64,000 nt of DNA from Actinoplanes sp. SE50/110 (GTDB lineage: Bacteria > Actinomycetota > Actinomycetes > Mycobacteriales > Micromonosporaceae): contig NZ_LT827010.1 in the NCBI RefSeq assembly GCF_900119315.1, forward strand, positions 882,501 through 946,500, read 5' to 3'. A program made the position numbers and the translations under genes. Positions 47,401 to 58,144 of this stretch are shown here, one piece after another (the first letter of the stretch is position 1; each line of letters starts with the position of its first letter). The notes under the pieces were generated by a model. It was not told the origin of the DNA. It ran no database searches and was given only the letters and a program-made list of their open reading frames with translations.

Positions 47401-47448
47401 GATCAATTGATCGACGCTTTTGACAATTGTCCGATGAACGATTGTTCA
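47401..47448. promoter_or_regulatory. Cluster of three palindromes
   Basis: GATCAATTGATC (47401-47412), GACAATTGTC (47422-47431) and TGAAC-GATT-GTTCA (47435-47448) sit in an unusually AT-rich 48-base stretch upstream of the lipoprotein gene, reaching the stop of the PilZ-like gene. They may be operator sites for the lipoprotein promoter. Confidence 0.4.
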
Positions 47449-48075
47449 GGCCGACTCGGCGGTTTTCGCGCGCATCAACAGCTGGTGACGCAGGACATAA
47501 CGCCGAATGATCTTCGCCTGTGACTCGGGCGGGTCGTAGAGGGCGACCATCTCCACCGACAGCGGCCCGCGGACCGGCACCTGCTGCCGCATCGCGCTGG
47601 CCTTCCACACCGTGGCGGGCATCTCCACCACGTCGGCGCCGAGTTGGACGCGCAGCGCCACCTCGTGCCCGGGCCGCACCTCCACGTCGGTGAAGTGCGC
47701 CCGGATCGAGCGTTCGCTGATGTCGTGCACCCAGCCGATCGCGTCGGGGTGCCCGGGCCGGGTCATCACCACCGGCTCACCGCCGCCGCCGCGCACGTAG
47801 AGCCGGTTCTGCACGATCTCCGGCTCGCCGGCCAGGCGGAGTTCCACCCGGTTCTCACCGGCCGCGGCGACCGTGGCGGACACCACGTACCGGCCGCGGG
47901 GCGTGGCCGGCCAGCGCAGGATCACGGTCGCGCCGGCCCGGGGCACCCCGGCCTGCGGCAGGGAGACGGTCACCCCGGCCGCCGACCCGGCCACGACCCG
48001 GACGCCCGGGTGGATGTCGCCCCCGGACTCCATCTCGACGCGTGAGCCGTCCTCTGGAAACACGCTGATGCTCAT
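47446..48075 (-). CDS. PilZ-domain-like protein
   Basis: 209 residues. The N-terminal ~90 residues form a beta-rich domain like that in front of PilZ in YcgR-type proteins. Near residues 107-135 are N-R-L-Y-V-R and G-W-V-H-D-I-S-E-R-S, matching the position of the c-di-GMP motifs R-x-x-x-R and D/N-x-S-x-x-G; the Gly of the second is replaced. The ATG at 48075 has AGGGGAC upstream. Binding of c-di-GMP is plausible, not shown. Confidence 0.65.
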   Translation of the reverse strand: MSISVFPEDGSRVEMESGGDIHPGVRVVAGSAAGVTVSLPQAGVPRAGATVILRWPATPRGRYVVSATVAAAGENRVELRLAGEPEIVQNRLYVRGGGGEPVVMTRPGHPDAIGWVHDISERSIRAHFTDVEVRPGHEVALRVQLGADVVEMPATVWKASAMRQQVPVRGPLSVEMVALYDPPESQAKIIRRYVLRHQLLMRAKTAESA

Positions 48076-48232
48076 AGTGTCCCCTGTTTCGGCAGGCGGA
48101 CCGAGGTTTTGAGGCATACCGGCCGGTGAAGTTGACCGGCCGGGCGAACGTGCGGCGGGCGGGCTCGATACGCTCAGGGGCGTGGTCGGCCCGCAGGGTC
48201 GCGGACCGAAACGGTATTCGTACAACGCTTAG

Positions 48233-49531
<1,299 letters not shown>

Positions 49532-49607
49532 CTCACGCTCGACAGATCATGGGTGGTGGCACCCGACCGCGGGAGGGTGCCACAATCCGGGGCGGGGAGG
49601 GGTGAAG

Positions 49608-50207
49608 ATGACACAGCGCCGCATGCCGAGCGGTCAGGGCCCGTCCCGCCGATCGGGTGGCGCCAGTGGCCGTCCCGGTGCTTCCCGCACCCGTGGCGCC
49701 GGTCCGGTCCGGGTGGAGGCCCGCCCGACCGTCCGGGTGCCCACGTCACGCAGCGCGCGCCCGGCCGGCGCGCGGCGTACTTCGCAGTCCGGCGGCCCGG
49801 CCGCCACGCGCACCGCCGCGCCCCGGCCGCGTGCGCTGACCAGCCGGGCAACCGTCCTGCTCGCGGTCCTCGTGGTGCTGGCCCTGGCCTACACCTACCC
49901 GATCCGGGTCTATCTGCAGCAGGAGGCGCAGATCGCCCAGATGGAGCGGGCCCAGGCCGAGCAGCGCGACCAGATCGCCGCCACGGCGACGGAGCTGGCG
50001 AAGTGGAACGACAACGAGTACATCCGGATCCAGGCGCGCAAGCAGCTGTATTACGTGCGCCCGGGTGAGGCACCGCTGCTCGTGATCGAGGACCGGGCCG
50101 GCGCCGCGCACGACGCCGGTCAGAAAGCCCCGGCGGCCGCCCCGGACCGCTGGTACGACACGCTGTGGAACAGCGTCCGAGCCGCCGACGCGGAGCCCGC
50201 GAACTGA
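49608..50207 (+). CDS. FtsB/DivIC-type septum formation initiator
   Basis: 199 residues. A long, basic, disordered N-terminus (~75 residues, rich in Arg, Ser, Pro) precedes one transmembrane helix (about 78-95), then a short coiled coil (Q-Q-E-A-Q-I-A-Q-M-E-R-A-Q-A-E-Q) and the family's A-R-K-Q-L-Y-Y-V-R-P-G-E motif. It belongs to the divisome with FtsL and FtsQ. The ATG at 49608 follows GGGAGGGG. Its stop shares a base with the DUF501 start (TGATG). Confidence 0.9.
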   Translation: MTQRRMPSGQGPSRRSGGASGRPGASRTRGAGPVRVEARPTVRVPTSRSARPAGARRTSQSGGPAATRTAAPRPRALTSRATVLLAVLVVLALAYTYPIRVYLQQEAQIAQMERAQAEQRDQIAATATELAKWNDNEYIRIQARKQLYYVRPGEAPLLVIEDRAGAAHDAGQKAPAAAPDRWYDTLWNSVRAADAEPAN

Positions 50208-50707
50208 TGGATGCACCAACCCCCGCCGACCTCGACATCGTGGCGGCCCAGCTGGGCCGCCCACCCCGCGGCACCCGCGCGGTCGCGCACCGCTGCCCGT
50301 GCGGCAACCCGGACGTGGTGGAGACCTCGCCCCGGCTGGACGACGGCACGCCGTTCCCCACCATGTACTACCTGACCTGCCCGCACGCCACGGCCGCCTG
50401 CTCCCGTCTGGAGTCGGCCGGCGTGATGCGTGACATGCAGGAGCGGCTGAGCACCGACCCGGAGCTGGCCGCCCACTACGCCGCGGCGCACCGTGACTAT
50501 CTGGACCGCCGCCAGGCGATCGACGACGTCCCGGAGATCCACGGCGTGTCGGCCGGCGGCATGCCCGACCGGGTGAAGTGCCTGCACGTCCACCTGGGAC
50601 ACGCGCTTGCCGCGGGCCGCGGAGTGAACCCGTTCGGCGACGAGGTGCGCGACGCGGTCGAGCCGTGGTGGGTCGACGGCCCCTGCGTCAAGCGCGACGA
50701 ATGCTGA
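50207..50707 (+). CDS. DUF501 family protein
   Basis: 166 residues. It contains conserved Cys/His groups: H-R-C-P-C-G-N-P, T-C-P-H, and K-C-L-H-V-H-L-G-H-A, which suggest metal binding. Function not known. It sits in its usual place between the divIC/ftsB-like gene and ppx and overlaps both neighbours, so all are one operon. Confidence 0.9.
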   Translation: MDAPTPADLDIVAAQLGRPPRGTRAVAHRCPCGNPDVVETSPRLDDGTPFPTMYYLTCPHATAACSRLESAGVMRDMQERLSTDPELAAHYAAAHRDYLDRRQAIDDVPEIHGVSAGGMPDRVKCLHVHLGHALAAGRGVNPFGDEVRDAVEPWWVDGPCVKRDEC

Positions 50708-51195
50708 TCCGCCGGGCCCGCACCGGGGATGTCCGGGCGATCCGGCACCTGGTCGACACGTACACGACGGATCGGCGGCTGCTCAGCAAGGCGACGGTCA
50801 CCCTCTACGAGTCCGTCCAGGAGTTCTGGGTGGCGGTCGACGAGGACGGCACGGTGTCCGGCTGCGGCGCCCTGCACGTGATGTGGGAGGACCTGGCCGA
50901 GATCCGCACGGTCGCCGTGCACCCCGACAAGCGGGGCCGGAGAATCGGTCACCGGATCGTCGGCGTGCTGCTCGACCAGGCCCGCGAGCTGGGCGTGCGA
51001 CGGGTCTTCTGCCTCACCTTCGAGACCCGGTTCTTCGGCTCGTTCGGCTTCACCGAGATCGACGGGGCCCCGGTTCCGCACGCGGTCTACGAGCAGCTGC
51101 TGCGGTCGTACGACGAGGGCGTCGCCGAATTCCTGGACCTGGAGCGGGTCAAGCCGAACACCCTGGGGAACACGAGAATGCTGCTGCACCTATGA
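50701..51195 (+). CDS. GNAT acetyltransferase, ArgA-like
   Basis: 164 residues. The acetyl-CoA loop is V-A-V-H-P-D-K-R-G-R-R-I-G-H-R (about 75-89), preceded by A-E-I-R-T. The C-terminal F-E-T-R-F-F-G-S-F-G-F-T-E motif resembles the short actinobacterial amino-acid N-acetyltransferases that acetylate glutamate for arginine synthesis. The assignment to ArgA is probable but not certain. It overlaps DUF501 by 7 bases and ppx by 4. Confidence 0.82.
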   Translation: MLIRRARTGDVRAIRHLVDTYTTDRRLLSKATVTLYESVQEFWVAVDEDGTVSGCGALHVMWEDLAEIRTVAVHPDKRGRRIGHRIVGVLLDQARELGVRRVFCLTFETRFFGSFGFTEIDGAPVPHAVYEQLLRSYDEGVAEFLDLERVKPNTLGNTRMLLHL

Positions 51196-52103
51196 GGGTC
51201 GCCGCGATCGACTGCGGGACGAACGCGATCCGCCTGCTGATCGCCGACGTGGACGGTGACCGGCTGACCGACGTGACCCGCCGGATGGAGATCGTCCGGC
51301 TGGGCGAGGGCGTCGACCGGACGGGCATGCTGTCGCCCGCCGCGATCGAGCGGACCCGGGTCGCCCTCGCCGGCTACGCCGCCGACATCGAGAAATCGGA
51401 GGCCGTCGCGGTACGCATGTGTGCCACCTCCGCCTCGCGCGATGCGTCGAACGCCGGCGACTTCCGCGCCATGGTCCGTGGTGTCCTCGGCATCGACCCG
51501 GAGGTGATCACCGGGGAGGAGGAGGCCACCCTCTCGTTCCTCGGCGCGGTCAAGGGTCTCGCCGCGCCCGGCCCGTATCTCGTCGTCGACCTGGGTGGCG
51601 GCTCCACCGAGTTCGTCACCGGCACGGACACTGTCGAGCGCGCCATCTCGATGGACATCGGCTGCGTCCGGATGACCGAGCGGCACCTGCACGGCGATCC
51701 GCCGGCCGCGGAGGAGTTGGCCGCGGCGCAGCGGGAGGTCACCGTGGCGGTGGACACCGCGCTGGCCGCGGTCGGCGGCCGGGCGGCACGCACCCTGGTC
51801 GGGCTGGCCGGGACGGTGGCCACGGTCGCGGCGCTGGCGCACGACCTGCCGGAGTACGACTCGGCGCGGATCCACCACAGTGCGGTCAGCCGGGCGGCGG
51901 TCACCCGGGTCACCGGGGAACTGCTCGGGATGACCGTGGAGCGGCGGCTGGCGCTGCCGGTGATGCATCCGGGCCGGGCCGACGTGATCGGCGGCGGCGC
52001 GCTGATCATGCGGACCATCATGGAGCGTTCCGGCCATGACACGGTGATCGCCTCCGAACACGACATCCTCGACGGCATCGCGTTCGGCCTGGCGGCGGGC
52101 TGA
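51192..52103 (+). CDS. ppx: Exopolyphosphatase / pppGpp phosphohydrolase family
   Basis: 303 residues. It is an ASKHA-fold enzyme: A-I-D-C-G-T-N-A-I-R-L-L-I at the start (phosphate 1), V-D-L-G-G-G-S-T-E-F near 131-140 (phosphate 2). It is the short actinobacterial Ppx/GppA form without the C-terminal HD domain. It degrades polyphosphate or pppGpp. The ATG overlaps the GNAT stop (ATGA). Confidence 0.93.
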   Translation: MRVAAIDCGTNAIRLLIADVDGDRLTDVTRRMEIVRLGEGVDRTGMLSPAAIERTRVALAGYAADIEKSEAVAVRMCATSASRDASNAGDFRAMVRGVLGIDPEVITGEEEATLSFLGAVKGLAAPGPYLVVDLGGGSTEFVTGTDTVERAISMDIGCVRMTERHLHGDPPAAEELAAAQREVTVAVDTALAAVGGRAARTLVGLAGTVATVAALAHDLPEYDSARIHHSAVSRAAVTRVTGELLGMTVERRLALPVMHPGRADVIGGGALIMRTIMERSGHDTVIASEHDILDGIAFGLAAG

Positions 52104-52386
52104 CGCCGGCCGCACGGCTGTGTGACGGCGCCGGAGGCCGCGGGCAACGATGCCGCCGGCGGGCGGCCGTCGGCTGAACGGCCGGTCCGATCCGCCCTGT
52201 CAGCTACTTTTCGCCGCCCGTAAGTCGCTATGACGGCACCCTGCGTGATATTCCCAGCAAAGTCTCAGCACCTCTTCGATGTTTTCCGATAACCGCAGGT
52301 GGGCGGGGTCGCGTGAGGCTTCCGCGGCTGGTTATCCTCGCCTGCCACAGCGAACGGACGCTTGGCGTCCGCGAAAGGAAGCATCG

Positions 52387-53013
52387 ATGTCCAACCCGGT
52401 TGAGCCGAACCCGTACGGCGCGCCCGCCGAGCAGCCCGGCACGGCGTTCCCGCCGCCGAACGCGGGCGCTCCCGGTGCGTACCCGCCGCCGAACCCCGGC
52501 GCCCCCGCTGCCTACCCGCCCCCGAACGCCGGCGCCCCCGGTGCGTACCCGCCGCCGAACGCCGGTGCCCCGGGCGAGTCCGCCTACCCGCCGCCCGGCG
52601 CGGCCGCCTTCCCGGCCCCGCAGCCGGCCCCGAAGAAGTCGTTCGGCAAGAAGCTGCTGGGTGTTCTCGGCACGATCGTGGTCCTGATCGTCATCGCGGC
52701 GGTCAAGTTCGGCATCGGCTTCGGGGTGAGCAAGGCGCTCAGCGGCGACCCGACCAAGGACGCCAAGGTCGGCAACTGCATCTCGGTCGACGACAAGCTG
52801 TCCGACAAGGAGACCGAGACCAAGGCCGACATCGTCGACTGCTCGAAGTCGGACGCCAAGTTCATCGTGGTCGGCCGGGTCGACGGCGTCAACGACGTGA
52901 ACAGCACCGCCTGCGACAAGTACTTCACCGAGAAGGACAAGGACCCGGCGATCCTGTCCAGCCCGTCCGACTCCAAGAACAAGTACCTGCTGTGCGTCAA
53001 GGCCAACGGCTGA
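52387..53013 (+). CDS. LppU-like membrane protein with proline-rich repeats
   Basis: 208 residues. The N-terminus carries about four tandem P-P-N-A-G-A-P-G-A-Y-P type repeats (residues ~16-65). A basic patch K-K-S-F-G-K-K precedes one transmembrane helix (about 87-108). The rest is a small extracytoplasmic domain with paired Cys (N-C-I-S, D-C-S-K, A-C-D-K, L-C-V-K), likely two disulfides. It resembles LppU/SCO3897-type proteins. The ATG follows GAAAGGAAG. Confidence 0.8.
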   Translation: MSNPVEPNPYGAPAEQPGTAFPPPNAGAPGAYPPPNPGAPAAYPPPNAGAPGAYPPPNAGAPGESAYPPPGAAAFPAPQPAPKKSFGKKLLGVLGTIVVLIVIAAVKFGIGFGVSKALSGDPTKDAKVGNCISVDDKLSDKETETKADIVDCSKSDAKFIVVGRVDGVNDVNSTACDKYFTEKDKDPAILSSPSDSKNKYLLCVKANG

Positions 53014-53035
53014 GCCCGAGGTCGCTGAACCGAGC

Positions 53036-53066
53036 CCACCGGGGGTGGCGTCGTCGCCCCCGGTGG
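53036..53066 (+). terminator. Hairpin after the LppU-like gene
   Basis: CCACCGGGGG (53036-53045) pairs with CCCCCGGTGG (53057-53066). It lies 23 bases after the stop and before the UDG gene. Confidence 0.6.
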
Positions 53067-53100
53067 TGCCGTTCCCGGCGCGGGATGCTCTGCTGAACGG

Positions 53101-53853
53101 GTGCAACCGTCGGAGAGCTCACCGCGTACGCCGCAATCGGTTGTCGATCAGGCGGCCGGGGCCGCGTCGCTGACCGTGCTCGATGCCCGCGTCGCGGATT
53201 GTTTCGCCTGCCCCCGGCTGGTCGCCTGGCGGACCGAGGTGGCCACGGTCAAGCGCGCCGCGTTCCGCGACCAGCACTACTGGGGGCGCCCGGTGCCCGG
53301 GTGGGGCCCGGCGGACGCCGCGATCGGCATCCTCGGCCTGGCACCCGCGGCGCACGGCGGCAACCGCACCGGCCGGATCTTCACCGGCGACCGTTCCGGC
53401 GACGTCCTCTTCGCCGCCCTGCACCGGGCCGGTCTGGCCAACCAGCCGACCAGCGTCGCCGCCGACGACGGCCTGACCTTGCGGCACACCCGGATCTTCG
53501 CGGCGGTGCGCTGCGCGCCGCCGGACAACAAGCCGACCCCGGCCGAACGCGACACCTGCGCCCCCTGGTTCCAGCGCGAGTTGCGGCTGCTCACCCCCAC
53601 CCTGAAGGTGGTGGTCACGTTGGGTGCCTTCGCCTGGGCGGCCTGGTGGCCGGCGATGAGATCGGCGTACGCGGTGACACCCCCCGTGCCACGCCCGAGG
53701 TTCGGCCACGGCGCCGAGGTGCATCTGCCCGGCGTGCCCCCGCTGCTGGGGTGTTTCCACGTCAGCCAGCAGAACACTTTCACCGGCCGGCTCACCCCCG
53801 ACATGCTCGACGCGGTGTTCGCGCGTGCGAAGGATCTGGCGGGCCTGGCATGA
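53101..53853 (+). CDS. Uracil-DNA glycosylase, family 5 (UdgB-type)
   Basis: 250 residues. The first motif is [20 protein letters not shown], and H-V-S-Q-Q-N-T is the family-5 version of the late active-site motif. Four cysteines (Cys34, Cys37, and two in R-C-A-P-P...D-T-C) fit the [4Fe-4S] cluster. It excises uracil and related damage from DNA. The start is GTG at 53101. Confidence 0.9.
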   Translation: MQPSESSPRTPQSVVDQAAGAASLTVLDARVADCFACPRLVAWRTEVATVKRAAFRDQHYWGRPVPGWGPADAAIGILGLAPAAHGGNRTGRIFTGDRSGDVLFAALHRAGLANQPTSVAADDGLTLRHTRIFAAVRCAPPDNKPTPAERDTCAPWFQRELRLLTPTLKVVVTLGAFAWAAWWPAMRSAYAVTPPVPRPRFGHGAEVHLPGVPPLLGCFHVSQQNTFTGRLTPDMLDAVFARAKDLAGLA

Positions 53854-53901
53854 TGCGCAGGTCTGTTTGTCGCCTCACGTCACGGATCTGATCGCGCCCG
53901 C

Positions 53902-54591
53902 ATGGACCTTGGACTTCTGCGCCGCTGGTGGCCGCTGGCCGCCGTCATCGGGCTGCTCTTCGTGATCTCGCTGGCGGCCACCCGCTCGGCGCCCCAGCTG
54001 GACCGGATCACCCCGGAGTCCACCACGCCGACCACCCAGGCGCCGCTGCTGCCGCCCACCCCGCATCCGACCGTGGAGCAGAGTGAGTCGCCGGTCGAGG
54101 CGGCTCGCGGCCTGCCCGGCTGGGTCGGCAGCGCGGCGGTCGCGGTGATCGTCGTGCTGGTGATCGTGATGGTGGTGATCCTCATCTGGGCGCTGCTGCG
54201 GGACGTGGCCCGCCGTCGGCGCAACCGGACCGGCCGCCGCGACCCGCGCCGCGCCGGGAACACCGCCGAGGATCTGGTCGCCGCGCTCGACGCCGGTCTG
54301 GAGGAGCTCTCCGACACCGACCGCGACCCGCGTCGCGCGGTGATCGCCTGCTGGGTGCGGCTGGAGCAGGCCGCCGCCGCGGCCGGCACCGTCCGGCATC
54401 CCGGCGACAGCCCCACCGACCTGGTCGGCCGGCTGCTCGCCGAGCAACAGGTGGACGCCGCCGTGCTCGCCGCCCTGATGGAGGTGTACCGGGAGGCCCG
54501 GTACGCCACCCACACCGTCGACGACCGGATGCGCCAGCAGGCGCGGTACGCGCTGGAGCGGTTGCGCGCCGACCTGGGGGCGCTGGCGTGA
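53902..54591 (+). CDS. DUF4129 domain membrane protein
   Basis: 229 residues. A transmembrane helix near 10-28, a Ser/Thr/Pro-rich outside loop and a second helix near 77-98 are followed by the cytoplasmic DUF4129 domain (P-R-R-A-V-I-A-C-W-V-R-L-E, A-R-Y-A-T-H). It is typical of MoxR/DUF58 clusters. Its stop overlaps the GTG of the next gene (GTGA). Confidence 0.85.
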   Translation: MDLGLLRRWWPLAAVIGLLFVISLAATRSAPQLDRITPESTTPTTQAPLLPPTPHPTVEQSESPVEAARGLPGWVGSAAVAVIVVLVIVMVVILIWALLRDVARRRRNRTGRRDPRRAGNTAEDLVAALDAGLEELSDTDRDPRRAVIACWVRLEQAAAAAGTVRHPGDSPTDLVGRLLAEQQVDAAVLAALMEVYREARYATHTVDDRMRQQARYALERLRADLGALA

Positions 54592-55169
54592 GCGACGGGG
54601 GACTCGACGAACTCTTCGGGATGACGGCCGCGCCGGCCGCCCCGGAGCCCGCGCCGGCGCCGGCCCGTCGCCGCTCGCCGGCGCTGCGGGTGGCCGGCAA
54701 CGTGCTGCTGGTGGTGGTCGCCACGGTGGTCGTGGTGGCCGCGCTGCGGGCCGGCGGCGTGCACGTGCCGCTGCTGCTGGTCGTGGCCCTGCTGGCCGGC
54801 CTGCGGCTGGTCACCATGGCGGCCGCCGCGGTGCGCCCGCCGAAGCCGCCGCGCGGCCGGTCCGGCGGCACCGACGCCCAGGCCCGGGCCGCCGACTCGC
54901 TGCGGGCCACGGTGCGCCGCTGGGAGTGGACCCTGGACAAGGCGCACGCCGACCCGGACACCTATGCGCGTACCGTCGTGCTGCCGGTGCTCGGCGAACT
55001 CGCCGACGAACGCCTGCGGCTGCGGCACGGCATCACCCGCGCCACCGATCCGGCACGCGCCCGGGAACTGCTCGGCGGCGACGCCTGGGCGGTACTGTCC
55101 GATCCCGGTCGTCGCGGACTGAAGGCGAAAGACCTGGAGACGTACGTGCAAGCCATGGAACGACTGTGA
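54588..55169 (+). CDS. Conserved membrane protein of the MoxR cluster
   Basis: 193 residues. Two hydrophobic helices (about 34-52 and 57-77) follow a Pro/Ala-rich start; the C-terminal ~100 residues are soluble and helical (W-E-W-T-L-D-K-A-H-A-D-P). Not a named family to me. Its position between DUF4129 and MoxR genes suggests it belongs to the same complex. Confidence 0.78.
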   Translation: MSDGGLDELFGMTAAPAAPEPAPAPARRRSPALRVAGNVLLVVVATVVVVAALRAGGVHVPLLLVVALLAGLRLVTMAAAAVRPPKPPRGRSGGTDAQARAADSLRATVRRWEWTLDKAHADPDTYARTVVLPVLGELADERLRLRHGITRATDPARARELLGGDAWAVLSDPGRRGLKAKDLETYVQAMERL

Positions 55170-55182
55170 GAAAGGTGCGCCG

Positions 55183-56184
55183 GTGACCCAGCAAGGCGGA
55201 CAGGCTCTTCCTCCGTACGAGGTCGGGCGGCTGGCCGGTGCGGTGCTCGACGCGGTGAACAGCGTCGTGGTCGGCAAACGGGAGGCGCTCGAACTGGTGC
55301 TGGCCGGCATCCTGGCCGGTGGCCACGTGCTGCTCGAGGACCTGCCCGGGCTGGGCAAGACGCTGACCGCGCGGTCGTTCGCGCAGGCGCTCGGGCTCGA
55401 CTTCCGGCGGCTGCAGTTCACCCCCGACCTGCTGCCCGCCGACGTCACCGGCTCGTTCCTGTACGACCAGCGCAAGGGTGACTTCGCGTTCCGGGCCGGG
55501 CCGGTGTTCACCAACATGCTGCTGGCCGACGAGATCAACCGGACCCCGCCGAAGACCCAGTCCGCCCTGCTCGAGGCGATGCAGGAGAAGCAGGTCTCGG
55601 TCGAGGGCGTGACCTACCGGCTGGACCCGCCGTTCCACGTGCTGGCCACCGCCAACCCGATCGAGTACGAGGGCACGTACCCGCTGCCCGAGGCGCAGCT
55701 CGACCGGTTCCTGCTCCGGGTGTCGTTCGGCTACCCGACCGCCGAGGAGGAGTGGGAGGTGATGCGCCGCCGGATGTCCCGCCGTCAGGAGGAGGCGCAG
55801 CTCACCCCGGTGGTCGACGCCCGCACCCTGCAGGTGATGCAGGCCGCGCTGGAGTCGGTCGCGGTCGAGGACTCGATCGGGCGCTACATCGTCTCGCTGG
55901 CCGCGGCCACCCGCGAGCACACCGCGGTGCTGGTCGGCTCGTCGCCGCGTGGCTCGCTGGCACTGCTGCTGCTGGCCCGGGCCCGGGCCGCGATGGCCGG
56001 CCGGGACTACGTGGTGCCCGAGGACGTCAAGGACGTCGCGGTGCCGGCCCTGGCGCACCGGATCACGCTGCGTCCGGAGATGTGGCTGCGCCAGGTGAAC
56101 CCGGCGTTCGTGGTGCAGGAGGTGCTCAGCGCGGTGCCGGCCCCGGCCAGCGGGGCGCTTCCGACCTACGCCCGGCATGACTGA
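55183..56184 (+). CDS. MoxR-family AAA+ ATPase
   Basis: 333 residues. Walker A is L-P-G-L-G-K-T (54-60), Walker B is L-L-A-D-E-I-N-R, and sensor 1 is A-T-A-N-P-I-E-Y-E-G-T-Y-P-L-P-E-A-Q. It is a MoxR-type chaperone that works with DUF58 partners in maturing protein complexes. The GTG start has GAAAGG upstream. It overlaps the DUF58 gene by 8 bases. Confidence 0.94.
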   Translation: MTQQGGQALPPYEVGRLAGAVLDAVNSVVVGKREALELVLAGILAGGHVLLEDLPGLGKTLTARSFAQALGLDFRRLQFTPDLLPADVTGSFLYDQRKGDFAFRAGPVFTNMLLADEINRTPPKTQSALLEAMQEKQVSVEGVTYRLDPPFHVLATANPIEYEGTYPLPEAQLDRFLLRVSFGYPTAEEEWEVMRRRMSRRQEEAQLTPVVDARTLQVMQAALESVAVEDSIGRYIVSLAAATREHTAVLVGSSPRGSLALLLLARARAAMAGRDYVVPEDVKDVAVPALAHRITLRPEMWLRQVNPAFVVQEVLSAVPAPASGALPTYARHD

Positions 56185-57481
56185 ACCGGCCGCTCCGAGT
56201 TGGGCGCCGACCCGGGCGCTCGGCCGCTCGGTGCTGCTCACCGGGCTGCTCCTGCTGCTCGGCGTGGCCCTGGGCCGGGTCGACCTGGTGCTGCTGGCCG
56301 CCCCGTTCGCGATCGGGGTGGCGCTGAACCTGCGGAACCGGCCGCAGGCGATGCCGGAGGTGACCATCACCGCCGACGAGGCGCACCTGGTCGAGGGCGG
56401 CGCGGTGCAGGCCGCCCTGACCGTGGCCAACCCGGACGTGCTCGGCTACGACCTGGTGGTGGTGCGCACCCGGACGTCGCCGTGGCTGCGCCTGGAGCAC
56501 GCCGACCGGCCGTTCGCGATCACCGTGCCGTCCGACGGGTGGGCCGCCGTCGACCTGCCCGGCGAGGCGCTGCGCTGGGGCCGGCAGGACGTCGGCCCGG
56601 CCGCCGCGCGGGCCGCGGCCTGCGGCGGGCTGCTCGCCTGCCGCCCGGTGGTCACCCCGGCGCGCGGCGTGCGGGTCTATCCGATGACCGAGCCGTTCAA
56701 GGCGACCGAGGCGATGCCGGCCGCGGCCGGCCTGGTCGGCGCGCACCGCTCGCGGCGGCTGGGGGAGGGCGGTGAGCTGGCCGGCGTGCGCCAGTTCGCA
56801 CCCGGCGACCGGCTGCGCCGCATCGACTGGCGGGTCTCGCTGCGCACCCGCGACCTGCACGTGGCCTCCACCCTCTCGGACCGCGACGCCGAGGTGCTGC
56901 TCCTGCTCGACCTGCTGGGCGAGGTGGGCCGGTCCGGCGGGGTGGCGGGCGGCGCCTCGGTGCTGGACACCACGGTCCGCGCGGCCGCCGCGGTCGCCGA
57001 GCACTACCTGCACCGCGGCGACCGGGTGTCACTGCTGGAGTACGGCGCCACCGCCCGCCGGCTGCGCGCCGCCTCCGGCCGCCGGCAGTACCTCACCGTC
57101 CTGGAGTGGCTGCTCGACGTGCGCGCCGACCCGGTCGACGAGGAGTACGAACCTGCCCTCGGCTCGCACCAGATCTCCACCTCGGCGCTGGTCGTGGTGC
57201 TCACCCCGCTGATCGATCCGCGCGCCGCGGACATGCTGGCCCAGCTCACCCAGGCCGGCCGGTTCGTGGTCGCGGTGGACACGTTGCCGGAGGACGCCGC
57301 GCCGCCGGTCCGCAACCAGTGGAGCCAGCTGGCCACCCGGCTGTGGCGGATCGAGCGGGAAAACGTGCTGGGCCGGCTCCGCGAGCACGGTGTGCCGGTG
57401 GTCACCTGGGCCGGCGCCGGCAGCCTGGACCTGGTGCTGCGCGACGTGGCCCGGATGGCCGCCGCACCGAGGGGGCGATGA
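56177..57481 (+). CDS. DUF58 domain protein (MoxR partner)
   Basis: 434 residues. Two N-terminal helices (about 14-50) precede a beta-rich region. The DUF58 signature G-V-R-Q-F-A-P-G-D-R-L-R-R-I-D-W is near residue 206, followed by a vWA-like fold whose MIDAS motif is weak (L-L-L-D-L-L). It is coupled to the MoxR gene. Confidence 0.9.
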   Translation: MTEPAAPSWAPTRALGRSVLLTGLLLLLGVALGRVDLVLLAAPFAIGVALNLRNRPQAMPEVTITADEAHLVEGGAVQAALTVANPDVLGYDLVVVRTRTSPWLRLEHADRPFAITVPSDGWAAVDLPGEALRWGRQDVGPAAARAAACGGLLACRPVVTPARGVRVYPMTEPFKATEAMPAAAGLVGAHRSRRLGEGGELAGVRQFAPGDRLRRIDWRVSLRTRDLHVASTLSDRDAEVLLLLDLLGEVGRSGGVAGGASVLDTTVRAAAAVAEHYLHRGDRVSLLEYGATARRLRAASGRRQYLTVLEWLLDVRADPVDEEYEPALGSHQISTSALVVVLTPLIDPRAADMLAQLTQAGRFVVAVDTLPEDAAPPVRNQWSQLATRLWRIERENVLGRLREHGVPVVTWAGAGSLDLVLRDVARMAAAPRGR

Positions 57482-57482
57482 C

Positions 57483-58046
57483 GTGCTGACCGGACTCCTG
57501 CGGCGGATCAGCCGGATCCCGGGCATGGTCCGCCGGGCCACCGTGATCCCGATGCTGGTACGCGCCGGCATCGCCCTGTGCGGGCTGTTCGCGATCGCCG
57601 TGGCCTGGCCGATCGAGCTGGTGGCGAGTCAGTTCGTGGTGCCGCTGGTGCTGGTCGCGCTCTGGCCGGCGTTCGCCCCGCGGGGCCGCGCCGCCACCTT
57701 CGCCGCGCTGGTCGTGGTGGCCGGCTGGATCGTCGACACCTCGGGGTACGACTCGCGGATCGCGCTCTGGCGGGTGCTGTCCCTGGCCACCCTGCTCTAT
57801 CTCGGTCACACGCTGACCGCGCTGGCCGCCGTCCTGCCCTACGACGCGGTGGTCAACCTGGAGGTCCCGGGCCTGTGGCTGGGCCGCGCCGGGATCGTGG
57901 TGCTGATCTCGGCGGTGTTGACCGTGCTCGCTCTGGGGCTTACTGCGGATCTTGATGGTGATGCGTTCCAATTGGCGACATTGGTGGGATTGGCTGCTGC
58001 GACCGGTGTGACGATGCTTTTGGTTCGCCTTACCAGGCGGAGCTGA
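57483..58046 (+). CDS. Conserved membrane protein downstream of DUF58
   Basis: 187 residues with five or six hydrophobic helices after a short basic start (L-L-R-R-I-S-R-I-P-G-M-V-R-R). The GTG at 57483 is the first start after the DUF58 stop; longer forms would read into the DUF58 gene. No named family. It is the last gene of the DUF4129-MoxR-DUF58 operon. The final ~100 bases are less GC-rich than the rest. Confidence 0.78.
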   Translation: MLTGLLRRISRIPGMVRRATVIPMLVRAGIALCGLFAIAVAWPIELVASQFVVPLVLVALWPAFAPRGRAATFAALVVVAGWIVDTSGYDSRIALWRVLSLATLLYLGHTLTALAAVLPYDAVVNLEVPGLWLGRAGIVVLISAVLTVLALGLTADLDGDAFQLATLVGLAAATGVTMLLVRLTRRS

Positions 58047-58144
58047 TATTCGGGGAGTTTATGTGTCCTTCGACACTTGACTTTCAAGGTTGCGATGGTC
58101 ACAGAACGACGCATGAACGGCCGGTCGCGCGCGAGAATAGGGGC

